40,345 bases of DNA. It comes from Pseudomonadaceae bacterium (GTDB lineage Bacteria; Pseudomonadota; Gammaproteobacteria; Pseudomonadales; Pseudomonadaceae). Numbering within the stretch: the first letter of the stretch is position 1; each line of letters starts with the position of its first letter. The position numbers were made by a program, and so were the translations under genes. The notes under the pieces were generated by a model. That model was not told where the DNA came from, ran no database searches, and saw only the letters and a list, made by a program, of their open reading frames with translations. Location of the stretch: contig JAIETJ010000057.1 in assembly GCA_019745275.1 (NCBI GenBank), positions 1 to 40,345 of the forward strand, written 5' to 3'. Below, piece after piece: positions 8,977-15,904 of this stretch.

Positions 8977-10215
8977 GTGTTAAAACGAATTCCGGTAACT
9001 GAGGCCTGTTTGGGCATGTACGTGCATGAGTTATGTGGCTCATGGATGGATCATTCGTTTTGGAAAAATAAATTCCTGCTCGACAGCGACAAAGACCTGC
9101 AGCGCCTGCAAGGTAGTGCCATTCGTGAACTGTGGATTGATACCCGTAAGGGCGTCGATGTGCCAGGTGGCGATAGCCACGCCACCGTCGAGGCGGCCAC
9201 CGATGCGCGGTTGTTGGCGGCCGAAGCCGAAGCCCCAGCCAAGGCGCGTCCGCAATTGGCCGATGAAATGGGCCTCGCACTCAAACTCAGCGTGCGCAGC
9301 AAAGAACGCTTAGTTAGCTTGTTTGCCGGCATGCGCAGTGGTGAGCCGATTGATAGCGTGCAGCTAAATGCCCAAGTCGATGAGATTAATCTGTCGCTGC
9401 AACGCCACCCGCATGCGCTGATTAGTTTGGCCCGGCTGCGCTCGGCCGATGAGTACCAATACCTGCACGCCCTGACGGTGTCGGCGCTGATGCTGGCGCT
9501 GGCCCAGCAGTTGGGCATGAACGAGGCTCAAGTCAGTGAGGCGGGGGTGGCCGGGTTGCTGCATGACATCGGTGAGGCGCTGATGCCGACTGAACTGCTG
9601 AATTGTCCGGGTAAACTCAGCCGGATCGACACCGCCTTGCTGCGCGATCACCCAGCGTTGGGCGCTGAGACCTTGGCTAAGCAAGGGCTCAGTCCAGCGT
9701 TGGTGGATGTGTGTTTGCATCATCACGAAAAACCCGACGGCAGCGGCTACCCTGATCGCTTAGTGGGCGAGCAGATCAGCTTATTGGCGCGCATGTGCGC
9801 GGTCTGCGATGTGTATGACGCGCTGACCTCCGATCGTCCTTATCAAAAAGGCCTAGACCCGGCTGAGGCCATTCGTAAAATGGCCGAGTGGTGCCCGGCG
9901 CAGTTCGACGACAAGGTGTTTCGCGCCTTTGTTAAAACCATCGGAATTTACCCGACCGGCGCCTTGGTGCGACTGGAAAGTGGCAAACTCGGGGTGGTGC
10001 TGGAGCAGAGTGAGACATCATTGCTGACGCCCAAGGTTAAGGTGTTTTTCTCGGCCAAATCCAAAGCGCCGATTGAGCAGGACATTCTCGACCTCAGCAA
10101 ACTGGTTGGCCGCGAGCGTATTGTCGGCCGCGAACCGCTGGACGACTGGGGCTTTCGCAACCTCGAAGAACTCTGGTCGGGCGAGCGCAAGGGCCGCGCC
10201 ACGCTGTTTGGTTGA
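8977..10215 (+). CDS. HD-GYP protein with N-terminal DUF3391 (copy 2, variant HDIGE motif)
   Basis: A 412-residue paralogue of the preceding gene, with long identical stretches across the C-terminal 300 residues (for example S-D-R-P-Y and the I-R-K-M-A-E-W-C block). The start is GTG 8977, giving M-L-K-R-I. H196-D197 of the HD pair, the later H-H-H-E-K, D-G-S-G-Y-P and C-D-V-Y-D-A motifs are kept. However, the conserved lysine of H-D-I-G-K is glutamate (codon GAG at 9574-9576). That lysine lies next to the metal centre and the phosphate of the substrate in the family, so activity could be altered or lost while binding remains. The linker between DUF3391 and HD (about 65-110) has diverged most. 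Tandem duplication followed by divergence is the likely origin. Confidence 0.88.
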   Translation: MLKRIPVTEACLGMYVHELCGSWMDHSFWKNKFLLDSDKDLQRLQGSAIRELWIDTRKGVDVPGGDSHATVEAATDARLLAAEAEAPAKARPQLADEMGLALKLSVRSKERLVSLFAGMRSGEPIDSVQLNAQVDEINLSLQRHPHALISLARLRSADEYQYLHALTVSALMLALAQQLGMNEAQVSEAGVAGLLHDIGEALMPTELLNCPGKLSRIDTALLRDHPALGAETLAKQGLSPALVDVCLHHHEKPDGSGYPDRLVGEQISLLARMCAVCDVYDALTSDRPYQKGLDPAEAIRKMAEWCPAQFDDKVFRAFVKTIGIYPTGALVRLESGKLGVVLEQSETSLLTPKVKVFFSAKSKAPIEQDILDLSKLVGRERIVGREPLDDWGFRNLEELWSGERKGRATLFG

Positions 10216-10289
10216 GCGTTTAGATTGAACCGATAGCGCCGGCTGATGATCTATTCAGATCGACCGTTGGCCATTTTTTGGAGCCTTGA

Positions 10290-10796
10290 ATGAAAGCCTT
10301 TTTGCTGCTGTTCAGCCTAGTGACACTGCCTGTTCTGGCGGCTGAGCCAACCCTGTATGGCCGTTATGAACGGATCGGTTTGCCCGAGCTGAACACCTCG
10401 CTGAAAGCCAAAATGGACACTGGGGCTAATACCGCCTCGCTGTCGGCGCGCGATATACAGCTGTTCAAACGCGATGGCGAGGCGTGGGTGCGTTTTCGGT
10501 TGGCCGCCGAAGACGCCGACGATACGCTCTACGAACATTCGTTGGCACGCATCAGCAAAATCAAAAAACGCGCCGATGAAGGCGATGACGAACCCAGTGG
10601 TGCGGATGTTTCTAAGCGTCCGGTGATCGATTTACAACTGTGCTTGGGTGATCAGTTGCGCACCGTGGAGGTCAATCTGACCGACCGTAGCAGCTTCAAC
10701 TATCCGCTATTGATCGGCGCCAAGGCGTTGCGCGAACTGGACGCTGCCATCGACCCAGCCAAGCGCTTTACCGCCGGCAAACCGAGCTGCAAATAG
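10290..10796 (+). CDS. Exported retropepsin-like aspartic protease family protein (PF05618-like)
   Basis: This 168-residue protein has a cleavable signal peptide (hydrophobic residues 4-16, cleavage probably after V-L-A-A). The core holds the retropepsin-type motif M-D-T-G-A-N-T (42-48) with candidate catalytic Asp43, followed by S-L-S-A. The family is often named 'ATP-dependent zinc protease' although it has the fold of single-domain aspartic proteases; RimB of P. fluorescens belongs to the same broad group. A charged insert at about 95-110 (K-K-R-A-D-E-G-D-D-E) separates the two halves; the second half ends with N-Y-P-L-L-I-G-A-K-A-L, the usual closing motif. It precedes creB on the same strand by 92 bases. 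Family is likely; substrate is unknown. Confidence 0.75.
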   Translation: MKAFLLLFSLVTLPVLAAEPTLYGRYERIGLPELNTSLKAKMDTGANTASLSARDIQLFKRDGEAWVRFRLAAEDADDTLYEHSLARISKIKKRADEGDDEPSGADVSKRPVIDLQLCLGDQLRTVEVNLTDRSSFNYPLLIGAKALRELDAAIDPAKRFTAGKPSCK

Positions 10797-10888
10797 CGTT
10801 GCGTTACCGTCCATCAGCTAATCACGCGTTGACCGCAGCAGAGGCTTTCGGCACCGTGGCGGCTTAAGTCCAGCTGAGTTACATCGCC

Positions 10889-11572
10889 ATGGCGCAGATT
10901 TTAATCGTTGAAGATGAAGCCGCGATTGCCGACACCCTGATCTATGCCCTGCAAAGTGAGGGCTTTAGCACTCAGTGGCTGACGCTGGCCGGGGATGCCT
11001 TGGCGTTGCAGCAACAAACTCCGGCCGATTTGTGGATTCTCGATGTGGGCCTGCCAGACATGACCGGTTTCGAAGCCTGCAAGCGCTTGCGCCGTTTTAG
11101 CGAGGTGCCGGTGCTGTTTTTAACCGCGCGCAACGCCGAGATCGACCGCGTTGTGGGCTTAGAAATTGGCGCCGACGATTACGTGACCAAACCCTTCAGC
11201 CCGCGTGAAGTGGCGGCGCGGGTCAAAGCCATTCTTAAGCGGGTGCAAGCACGGCCACTAGAGGCCCAAGCCGCGCCGGAGCAAGGGCCGTTTCAGCTCG
11301 ACCTCGAACGGATGCAAATTCATTATCAGCAACAACTGCTGGTGCTCACCCGCCATGAATTTCGCCTATTGCAAGCCTTGCTCGGCCAGCCCGAGCGGGT
11401 GTTCTCCCGCGAGCAACTGCTGGACGCCGCCGGCGTGGCCAGCGATGCCGGTTACGAGCGCAGCATCGACAGCCATATCAAAAGCCTGCGGGCTAAGTTG
11501 CGCGATATAGCGCCAAGCGCCGAGCCGATCCAGACGCACCGGGGCTTGGGTTACAGTTTGCGCCTGGTTTAA
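10889..11572 (+). CDS. creB: CreB response regulator (OmpR family)
   Basis: A 227-residue response regulator. The receiver domain has acidic residues E8-D9, phospho-acceptor D52 (in L-D-V-G-L-P-D), T79 and K101 (T-K-P-F). The C-terminal part (about 130-227) is an OmpR/PhoB winged helix with the recognition segment R-S-I-D-S-H-I-K-S-L-R and the ending G-L-G-Y-S-L-R. The identity as CreB rests on the following CreC-type kinase and CreD. In Enterobacteria CreBC responds to carbon source and fermentation; in P. aeruginosa CreBC links PBP4 inhibition to beta-lactam resistance and activates creD. A search for CreB tags (TTCAC-N6-TTCAC) upstream of creD by eye found none that was convincing. Confidence 0.9.
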   Translation: MAQILIVEDEAAIADTLIYALQSEGFSTQWLTLAGDALALQQQTPADLWILDVGLPDMTGFEACKRLRRFSEVPVLFLTARNAEIDRVVGLEIGADDYVTKPFSPREVAARVKAILKRVQARPLEAQAAPEQGPFQLDLERMQIHYQQQLLVLTRHEFRLLQALLGQPERVFSREQLLDAAGVASDAGYERSIDSHIKSLRAKLRDIAPSAEPIQTHRGLGYSLRLV

Positions 11573-11679
11573 GCAGCGATCAGCCCGTTGTTGCGTCACT
11601 TGCGCCTGGCGCCCCACATGAATGTGGCCAATGCAGCGGGCACTGACCTTCGCCCACGACACTTTTAGGATGGCTGCTC

Positions 11680-13104
11680 ATGCCGCTCGGTATCCGCATT
11701 TTTTTGGTGTATTTCTGCTTCGTCGGCTTGGCTGGCTGGTTTGTGCTGAGCACGGTGATGGAGGAAATACGCCCCGGCGTGCGCCAGTCCACCGAAGAAA
11801 CCTTGGTGGACACCGCCAACCTGCTGGCCGAGTTGCTGCGTGACGATGTGCGCACCGGTCAACTCGATCAGCGCCACTGGCTGCAGGTGTTTCAGGCCTA
11901 CGGCTTGCGCCAGCCGCAGGCGCAGATCTGGGGCGTTGCCAAAGAGGTGGTGAACAACCGTATCTATGTCACCGATGCGGCCGGCAAGGTGCTGATGGAC
12001 TCCAGCGGGGCGGCGGTGGGCGAGGATTATTCGCGCTGGAATGATGTGTATTTAACCCTGCGTGGTCAGTACGGCGCACGCTCGACTCGGGCCGTGGCGG
12101 ATGACCCAGATTCTTCGGTGATGTACGTGGCGGCGCCGATCAAGCAGGGCGCAGCAATCATCGGCGTGGTGACCGTGAGCAAACCCAGCAGCAGCCTGCA
12201 ACCCTACATCGACCGCTCGCAGCGGCGCTTGGGCTGGTTTGGCGCCGGTTTGATCGGGCTGGGCTTGCTGGTCGGTGGTCTATTGTCGTGGTGGTTGAGC
12301 GGTTCGCTACGCCGCCTTACCGATTTTGCCCAAGCGGTGGCGGCGGGTGAGCGCAGCCCGGCGCCGCAGTTGCGCGGTGGCGAACTGGGCCAATTGGCCG
12401 CTGCACTGGAGCATATGCGCAGCGAACTGGAGGGCAAAGCCTACGTCGAGCGCTATGTGCACACCCTGACCCACGAGCTAAAAAGCCCACTGGCGGCCAT
12501 TCGTGGCGCCGCCGAGTTGCTCGAAGGGGAGATGCCGGCTGAACAACGGCTACGTTTTGTCGGCAATATCCAAAGCGAAAGCGCCCGCTTGCAGCAATTG
12601 ATCGAGCGCTTGCTGCATCTGGCTTTGGTCGAACAACGCCAAGGTCTGGAAGAACGGGTGGCGGTGCCGTTGCGCGGTCTGGTCGATGAATTGCTGCGGG
12701 CGCAGGCGGCGCGCCTCGAAAGTGCGCAGTTGGAGGTCGTAAATCGGCTCGATGAGTCGCTGCAATGGCTCGGCGAGCGGTTTTTACTGCAGCAAGCGCT
12801 GGCCAACTTGCTCGATAACGCCCTCGACTTCAGCCCCGACGGTGGCCGACTGTGCTGGTCGGCGCAGGTTTGCGGCGAGCAGTTGGAGTTGTGTTTGTTC
12901 AACCAAACCGAGGCGATTCCGGACTATGCCCTGTTACGGCTCACTGAACGTTTTTACTCTTTGCAGCGCCCCAAAACAGGGCGCAAAAGCAGCGGTTTGG
13001 GGCTTAATTTTGTCCAGGAAGTGGCTAGCTTGCATGGCGGCACCCTAACGGTGGCGAATGTGCCGGGCGGCGTCGAAGTGCGTTTGTGTTTGCCGCAGGC
13101 TTAG
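11680..13104 (+). CDS. creC: CreC sensor histidine kinase
   Basis: A 474-residue membrane kinase. TM1 is at residues 6-26 and TM2 at about 185-206, enclosing a periplasmic sensor region of roughly 155 residues. A HAMP-like segment (207-255) leads to the DHp helix with phospho-acceptor His265 in H-T-L-T-H-E-L-K-S-P. The ATP-binding domain shows N-L-L-D-N-A-L-D-F-S (N box) and K-S-S-G-L-G-L-N-F-V (G2 box). The G1 box (DxGxG) is not evident: the segment after F-N-Q-T-E reads A-I-P-D-Y-A, as in some CreC proteins where that loop is short. It pairs with CreB 107 bases upstream. An AGGA ribosome site precedes the ATG. Expected signal: cell-wall or metabolic state, by family knowledge. Confidence 0.9.
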   Translation: MPLGIRIFLVYFCFVGLAGWFVLSTVMEEIRPGVRQSTEETLVDTANLLAELLRDDVRTGQLDQRHWLQVFQAYGLRQPQAQIWGVAKEVVNNRIYVTDAAGKVLMDSSGAAVGEDYSRWNDVYLTLRGQYGARSTRAVADDPDSSVMYVAAPIKQGAAIIGVVTVSKPSSSLQPYIDRSQRRLGWFGAGLIGLGLLVGGLLSWWLSGSLRRLTDFAQAVAAGERSPAPQLRGGELGQLAAALEHMRSELEGKAYVERYVHTLTHELKSPLAAIRGAAELLEGEMPAEQRLRFVGNIQSESARLQQLIERLLHLALVEQRQGLEERVAVPLRGLVDELLRAQAARLESAQLEVVNRLDESLQWLGERFLLQQALANLLDNALDFSPDGGRLCWSAQVCGEQLELCLFNQTEAIPDYALLRLTERFYSLQRPKTGRKSSGLGLNFVQEVASLHGGTLTVANVPGGVEVRLCLPQA

Positions 13105-13309
13105 CTGCACTATCCTGACCTAGCCGGCTGCCGGCGCTGGCGCCGTGAGCTATGCCATTGGGGATATGTCGTAGTGACGAAACACCTGCTAACTTATATC
13201 GCGAGTGGTGATGGTTTCAGGCACCGAGCGAAGGGCTGGCGGCAGTTGGCCGAAATCCTGCTAGTCATAAACTTCTGCTATAAAAAATAGAAAACTAGGG
13301 AGTTGTTGC

Positions 13310-13744
13310 ATGAAGACCGTTGCCGAAATCCTCAAGGGCAAAACCCACGTCAGCATCATCAGTGTCAGCTCAGAAATTACTGTGCTGGAAGCCATCACCT
13401 TGATGACCGACACCGACATCAGCGCCCTGATGGTGATTGATAATGGCCAAGTCGCCGGGATTGTCACCGAGCGCGACTACGTTCGCCGCGTTGCGCGCAT
13501 GCAGTTGTCTCCGCATGCAACCCACGTCAGTGAGGTGATGACGCGTAATCTGATTACCGTAGGTCCGAGCGATCGCACGCGCTTTTGCATGCAGCTAATG
13601 ATCGAAAAGAACCTGCGCCACTTGCCGGTGTTGGAGGACGGTAAGTTGGTCGGCCTGTTGTCGATTCGCGATCTGGTCAAAGACGTAGTCGCCGAGCAAG
13701 AAGGCTTAATCAATCACCTTGAGCAATATATTCGCGGCGTTTAA
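13310..13744 (+). CDS. CBS-domain pair protein
   Basis: A 144-residue protein made almost wholly of two CBS motifs: CBS1 about residues 8-62 (ending I-V-T-E-R-D-Y) and CBS2 about 72-132 (ending G-L-L-S-I-R-D-L). Such stand-alone Bateman modules bind adenosine nucleotides or similar ligands and usually regulate a partner protein. The start is secure, with a GGGAG site seven bases before the ATG. A T/A-rich TATAAA at 13279-13284 may be its -10. It sits between creC and creD on the same strand, separated from creC by 205 bases, so it probably has its own promoter. No fused effector domain is present. Specific function unknown. Confidence 0.85.
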   Translation: MKTVAEILKGKTHVSIISVSSEITVLEAITLMTDTDISALMVIDNGQVAGIVTERDYVRRVARMQLSPHATHVSEVMTRNLITVGPSDRTRFCMQLMIEKNLRHLPVLEDGKLVGLLSIRDLVKDVVAEQEGLINHLEQYIRGV

Positions 13745-13765
13745 CGCTGCGATTCAGCTAGTTGC

Positions 13766-13784
13766 GTGCAGCGTCCTGCTGCAC
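13766..13784 (+). terminator. Hairpin after the CBS-pair gene
   Basis: GTGCAGC (13766-13772) pairs with GCTGCAC (13778-13784) around GTCCT, 22 bases after the CBS gene stop. It lacks a U-tract, so termination is uncertain. Confidence 0.35.
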
Positions 13785-13863
13785 GGCTAAGCCCTGAACT
13801 GCACCGAAGCTCCATAGAGTCTCCATCTGCGCTGCATATTTAGCCCATCTAGGCTGCGCACAC

Positions 13864-13898
13864 TCTCCCCATCGGCCATTCGGCCACTCACGGGGAGA
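13864..13898 (+). promoter_or_regulatory. creD leader hairpin pairing the ribosome site
   Basis: TCTCCCC (13864-13870) is the exact complement of GGGGAGA (13892-13898), which contains the Shine-Dalgarno of creD nine bases before its ATG. An inner GGCC-ATTC-GGCC hairpin would fit inside the loop. The structure could hide the ribosome site; this is inference from base pairing only. Confidence 0.35.
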
Positions 13899-13905
13899 AT
13901 TACCA

Positions 13906-15255
13906 ATGAACCGCAATTTAGCCATCAAACTGGGCGTTATCGCGCTGCTGATGCTGTTACTGATGATTCCGCTGCTGATGATCGGCGGCATGGTCAGCGA
14001 TCGTCAGCAACTGCGCGATGGCGTGCTAGCCGATATCGCCCGCAGCTCCAGCGGCGAGCAACACCTGACCGGGCCGATTCTGGTGGTGCCGTACCGCAAG
14101 ATGGTCCGCGAGTGGAAAACCCACGAGAAAACTGGCGCGCGCTACCTCGAAGAACGAGAAGAGCGCAGCCGCCTGTATTTTTTGCCGGAGCAATTTCAAC
14201 TCAACGGCCACGTGCTCACTGAGGAGCGCAAACGCGGTATTTATCAGGCGCGCCTGTATCACAGCGATAACCAAGTTAGCGGTTATTTCCAAGTGCCGGC
14301 GCAGTACGGGATTAGCGATGACTATGCCGACTACCGCTTTGAACCGGCGTTTCTGAGTGTCGGCATCAGCGATATTCGCGGCATCGAAAACGACCTGAAA
14401 TTGCGCCTGAATGACGCTGAAATTACCTTTGCCGCCGGCAGTGGTGATCGCTTGCTGGCCAATGGTGTGCACGCGCCGTTGGCCGATATCGACAGCGTGA
14501 ATGGCCAGCGCTTGAGCTTTGCCTTCGACCTCAAACTGCAAGGCACCGAGCAACTGTGGGTGACTCCGGTGGGCCGCGAAAGCAAGGTACAGCTCAGCTC
14601 CACATGGCCGCACCCAAGCTTTGTTGGGGAGTTTTTGCCGGTTAAGCACGAGGTCAATGACAACGGTTTTATCGCTGATTGGCAGACCAGTTTTTTTGCC
14701 ACCAACTTTGCGCAAGTACTCGACGACTGTGCCAACGACAACAACTGCGAGGCCTACAACAGTCGTGAATTTGGCGTGAGCTTTGTCGACCCGGTTGACC
14801 AATACCTGAAAACCGACCGGGCAATTAAATACGCCCTGCTGTTTATTGCCCTGACCTTCGCCGGCTTCTTCCTGTTCGAGGTGCTCAAGCGCTTAGCCGT
14901 GCACCCGGTGCAGTACGGTTTGGTCGGCTTGGCGCTGGCGCTGTTCTACCTGTTGCTGCTGTCGTTGTCCGAGCACCTACCGTTCGCCACCGCCTACGCG
15001 ATTGCCGCCGTGGCTTGCGTGTCTTTGCTGGGAGTGTATTTGGCGGCGGTGCTGCACAGCGCATTGCGCGGGCTGGGCTTTGCCGCCGCCTTGGCCGCCT
15101 TGTACAGCATGCTCTATGGCCTGCTACGCGCCGAAGACTACGCCCTGCTGATGGGCTCGCTGCTGGTGTTTGGCTTGCTGGCAGGGGTCATGTTGCTCAC
15201 CCGTAAGCTCGATTGGTATGGAGTCGGCAAGCCTGACGCCAGCAGCGCCGTATAG
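13906..15255 (+). CDS. creD: CreD inner-membrane protein
   Basis: A 449-residue membrane protein of the CreD (Cet) family. One N-terminal membrane helix (about 7-28, rich in Leu/Ile/Met) is followed by a large periplasmic domain to about residue 300, with the family pattern G-P-I-L-V-V-P-Y near 53-60 and S-F-V-D-P-V-D-Q-Y near 288. Five or so membrane helices then follow to the C-terminus. A strong GGGGAGAA ribosome site precedes the ATG. CreD is the main CreB-activated gene in Enterobacteria and Pseudomonas. In E. coli its level affects colicin E2 tolerance and in P. aeruginosa cell-envelope integrity and biofilm; its biochemical role is unsettled. It is separated from creBC by the CBS-pair gene. 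Confidence 0.92.
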   Translation: MNRNLAIKLGVIALLMLLLMIPLLMIGGMVSDRQQLRDGVLADIARSSSGEQHLTGPILVVPYRKMVREWKTHEKTGARYLEEREERSRLYFLPEQFQLNGHVLTEERKRGIYQARLYHSDNQVSGYFQVPAQYGISDDYADYRFEPAFLSVGISDIRGIENDLKLRLNDAEITFAAGSGDRLLANGVHAPLADIDSVNGQRLSFAFDLKLQGTEQLWVTPVGRESKVQLSSTWPHPSFVGEFLPVKHEVNDNGFIADWQTSFFATNFAQVLDDCANDNNCEAYNSREFGVSFVDPVDQYLKTDRAIKYALLFIALTFAGFFLFEVLKRLAVHPVQYGLVGLALALFYLLLLSLSEHLPFATAYAIAAVACVSLLGVYLAAVLHSALRGLGFAAALAALYSMLYGLLRAEDYALLMGSLLVFGLLAGVMLLTRKLDWYGVGKPDASSAV

Positions 15256-15280
15256 GTCGCAGCGCAGGACTCGGGGGTAG

Positions 15281-15306
15281 GGCGTACTCGCCGCAGGCAG
15301 TACGCC
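15281..15306. repeat. Palindrome downstream of creD
   Basis: GGCGTACT (15281-15288) pairs exactly with AGTACGCC (15299-15306), with a GCC/GGC pair inside the loop. The flank GTAGGGCG resembles the sequence near 2661. It could serve as the creD 3'-end hairpin; there is no U-tract. Confidence 0.5.
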
Positions 15307-15348
15307 GGGTTGTTCGTTGCGCACATTGGTGGACTTGCTACGCACATC

Positions 15349-15384
15349 GGTGGACTGTTCGCTGCGCTCCTGAGTCCACCCTAC
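15349..15384. repeat. Intergenic palindromic repeat, second locus
   Basis: GGTGGACT (15349-15356) pairs with AGTCCACC (15373-15380) around the same 16-base loop (GTTCGCTGCGCTCCTG) found at 5963-5978, and is followed by the same CTAC. One stem pair differs from the first copy (T-A there, C-G here), so pairing is preserved. A partial copy of the left arm (GGTGGACT) also occurs at 15328-15335. Confidence 0.7.
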
Positions 15385-15444
15385 GTCCACCGTCGTTCAT
15401 GCGTTCGCCGGCGGGTTGTTGGTTTAATTTTTTTGGAGAGTGCG

Positions 15445-15747
15445 ATGTTAATGCTAATGCGTGGTTTGGCTTGTTATCTGTTGGCCTTGGTGCTGGCGAT
15501 AGTGGTGTTGGCGGGGCTGATGTTTAGTCAGCAAATGGATTTAATTAAGCTGCTGATTGGCTCGGGCAAGTTGCTCAGTGAGTTGGCGTTGTATCTACTG
15601 CCAGGCAGTTTTTGGCAAGCCTTGACCGGGGTTAACGACGCCGGGCAAAACCCCGCCGTGCAGTCGTTTTTGCAGCTCTGCGTGGCGCTCGGCCAGTTGG
15701 CTTTACTGCCGGCGTTAGGCCTGTATCGCCTGTGGTATCGGCCATGA
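15445..15747 (+). CDS. Small membrane protein of unknown function
   Basis: The ATG at 15445 has a GGAGAG ribosome site just upstream and gives a 100-residue protein; a longer frame from 15310 runs through the upstream palindromes and is unlikely. Residues 5-28 form a strong membrane helix (Leu/Val/Ala-rich), and residues 73-96 a second one, with an amphipathic stretch and a polar N-D-A-G-Q-N segment between them. The C-terminus ends in Y-R-L-W-Y-R-P. I do not recognise a family. It lies downstream of creD after two palindromic repeats and converges on glcB. Its stop codon overlaps an ATG that opens a 30-codon frame. Confidence 0.65.
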   Translation: MLMLMRGLACYLLALVLAIVVLAGLMFSQQMDLIKLLIGSGKLLSELALYLLPGSFWQALTGVNDAGQNPAVQSFLQLCVALGQLALLPALGLYRLWYRP

Positions 15748-15836
15748 GCGGGCATGTTGGCTTGCGCGAAGATGCCCGGATCGGCGCGTTACTGGCGGCG
15801 AAAATTGCTCGCTTGTTTACACCACCGCCGGGCTAA
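15744..15836 (+). CDS. Possible 30-residue coupled small ORF
   Basis: The ATG overlaps the stop of the preceding membrane-protein gene as ATGA (15744-15747), the usual arrangement for translational coupling. The frame runs 30 codons to TAA at 15834-15836 and predicts a small amphipathic peptide with R-I-G-A-L-L-A-A-K-I-A-R-L in its centre and a Pro-rich tail. There is no separate ribosome site. It could equally be chance; protein-level or comparative evidence would be needed. Confidence 0.3.
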   Translation: MSGHVGLREDARIGALLAAKIARLFTPPPG

Positions 15837-15861
15837 GTGTTGTCAGCCAAGCAGCAGGCAT

Positions 15862-15886
15862 AAAAAAACCGCCCCGAGGGGCGGTT
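15862..15886 (-). terminator. Rho-independent terminator of glcB
   Basis: AACCGCCC (15867-15874) pairs with GGGCGGTT (15879-15886) around CGAG. On the minus strand the stem is followed by a run of seven T (A-tract 15862-15868 on the plus strand), 18 bases past the glcB stop. This is a classical intrinsic terminator. Confidence 0.9.
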
Positions 15887-15904
15887 CTTCACAGCAGCTA
15901 CAAA

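Noticed and set aside
13745..13905. CreB tag (TTCAC-N6-TTCAC) upstream of creD
   Set aside because: No such pair found on either strand in this gap, so no operator is called.
14026..14802. 258-codon minus-strand frame inside creD
   Set aside because: Antisense to a conserved membrane protein; no start signals or family.
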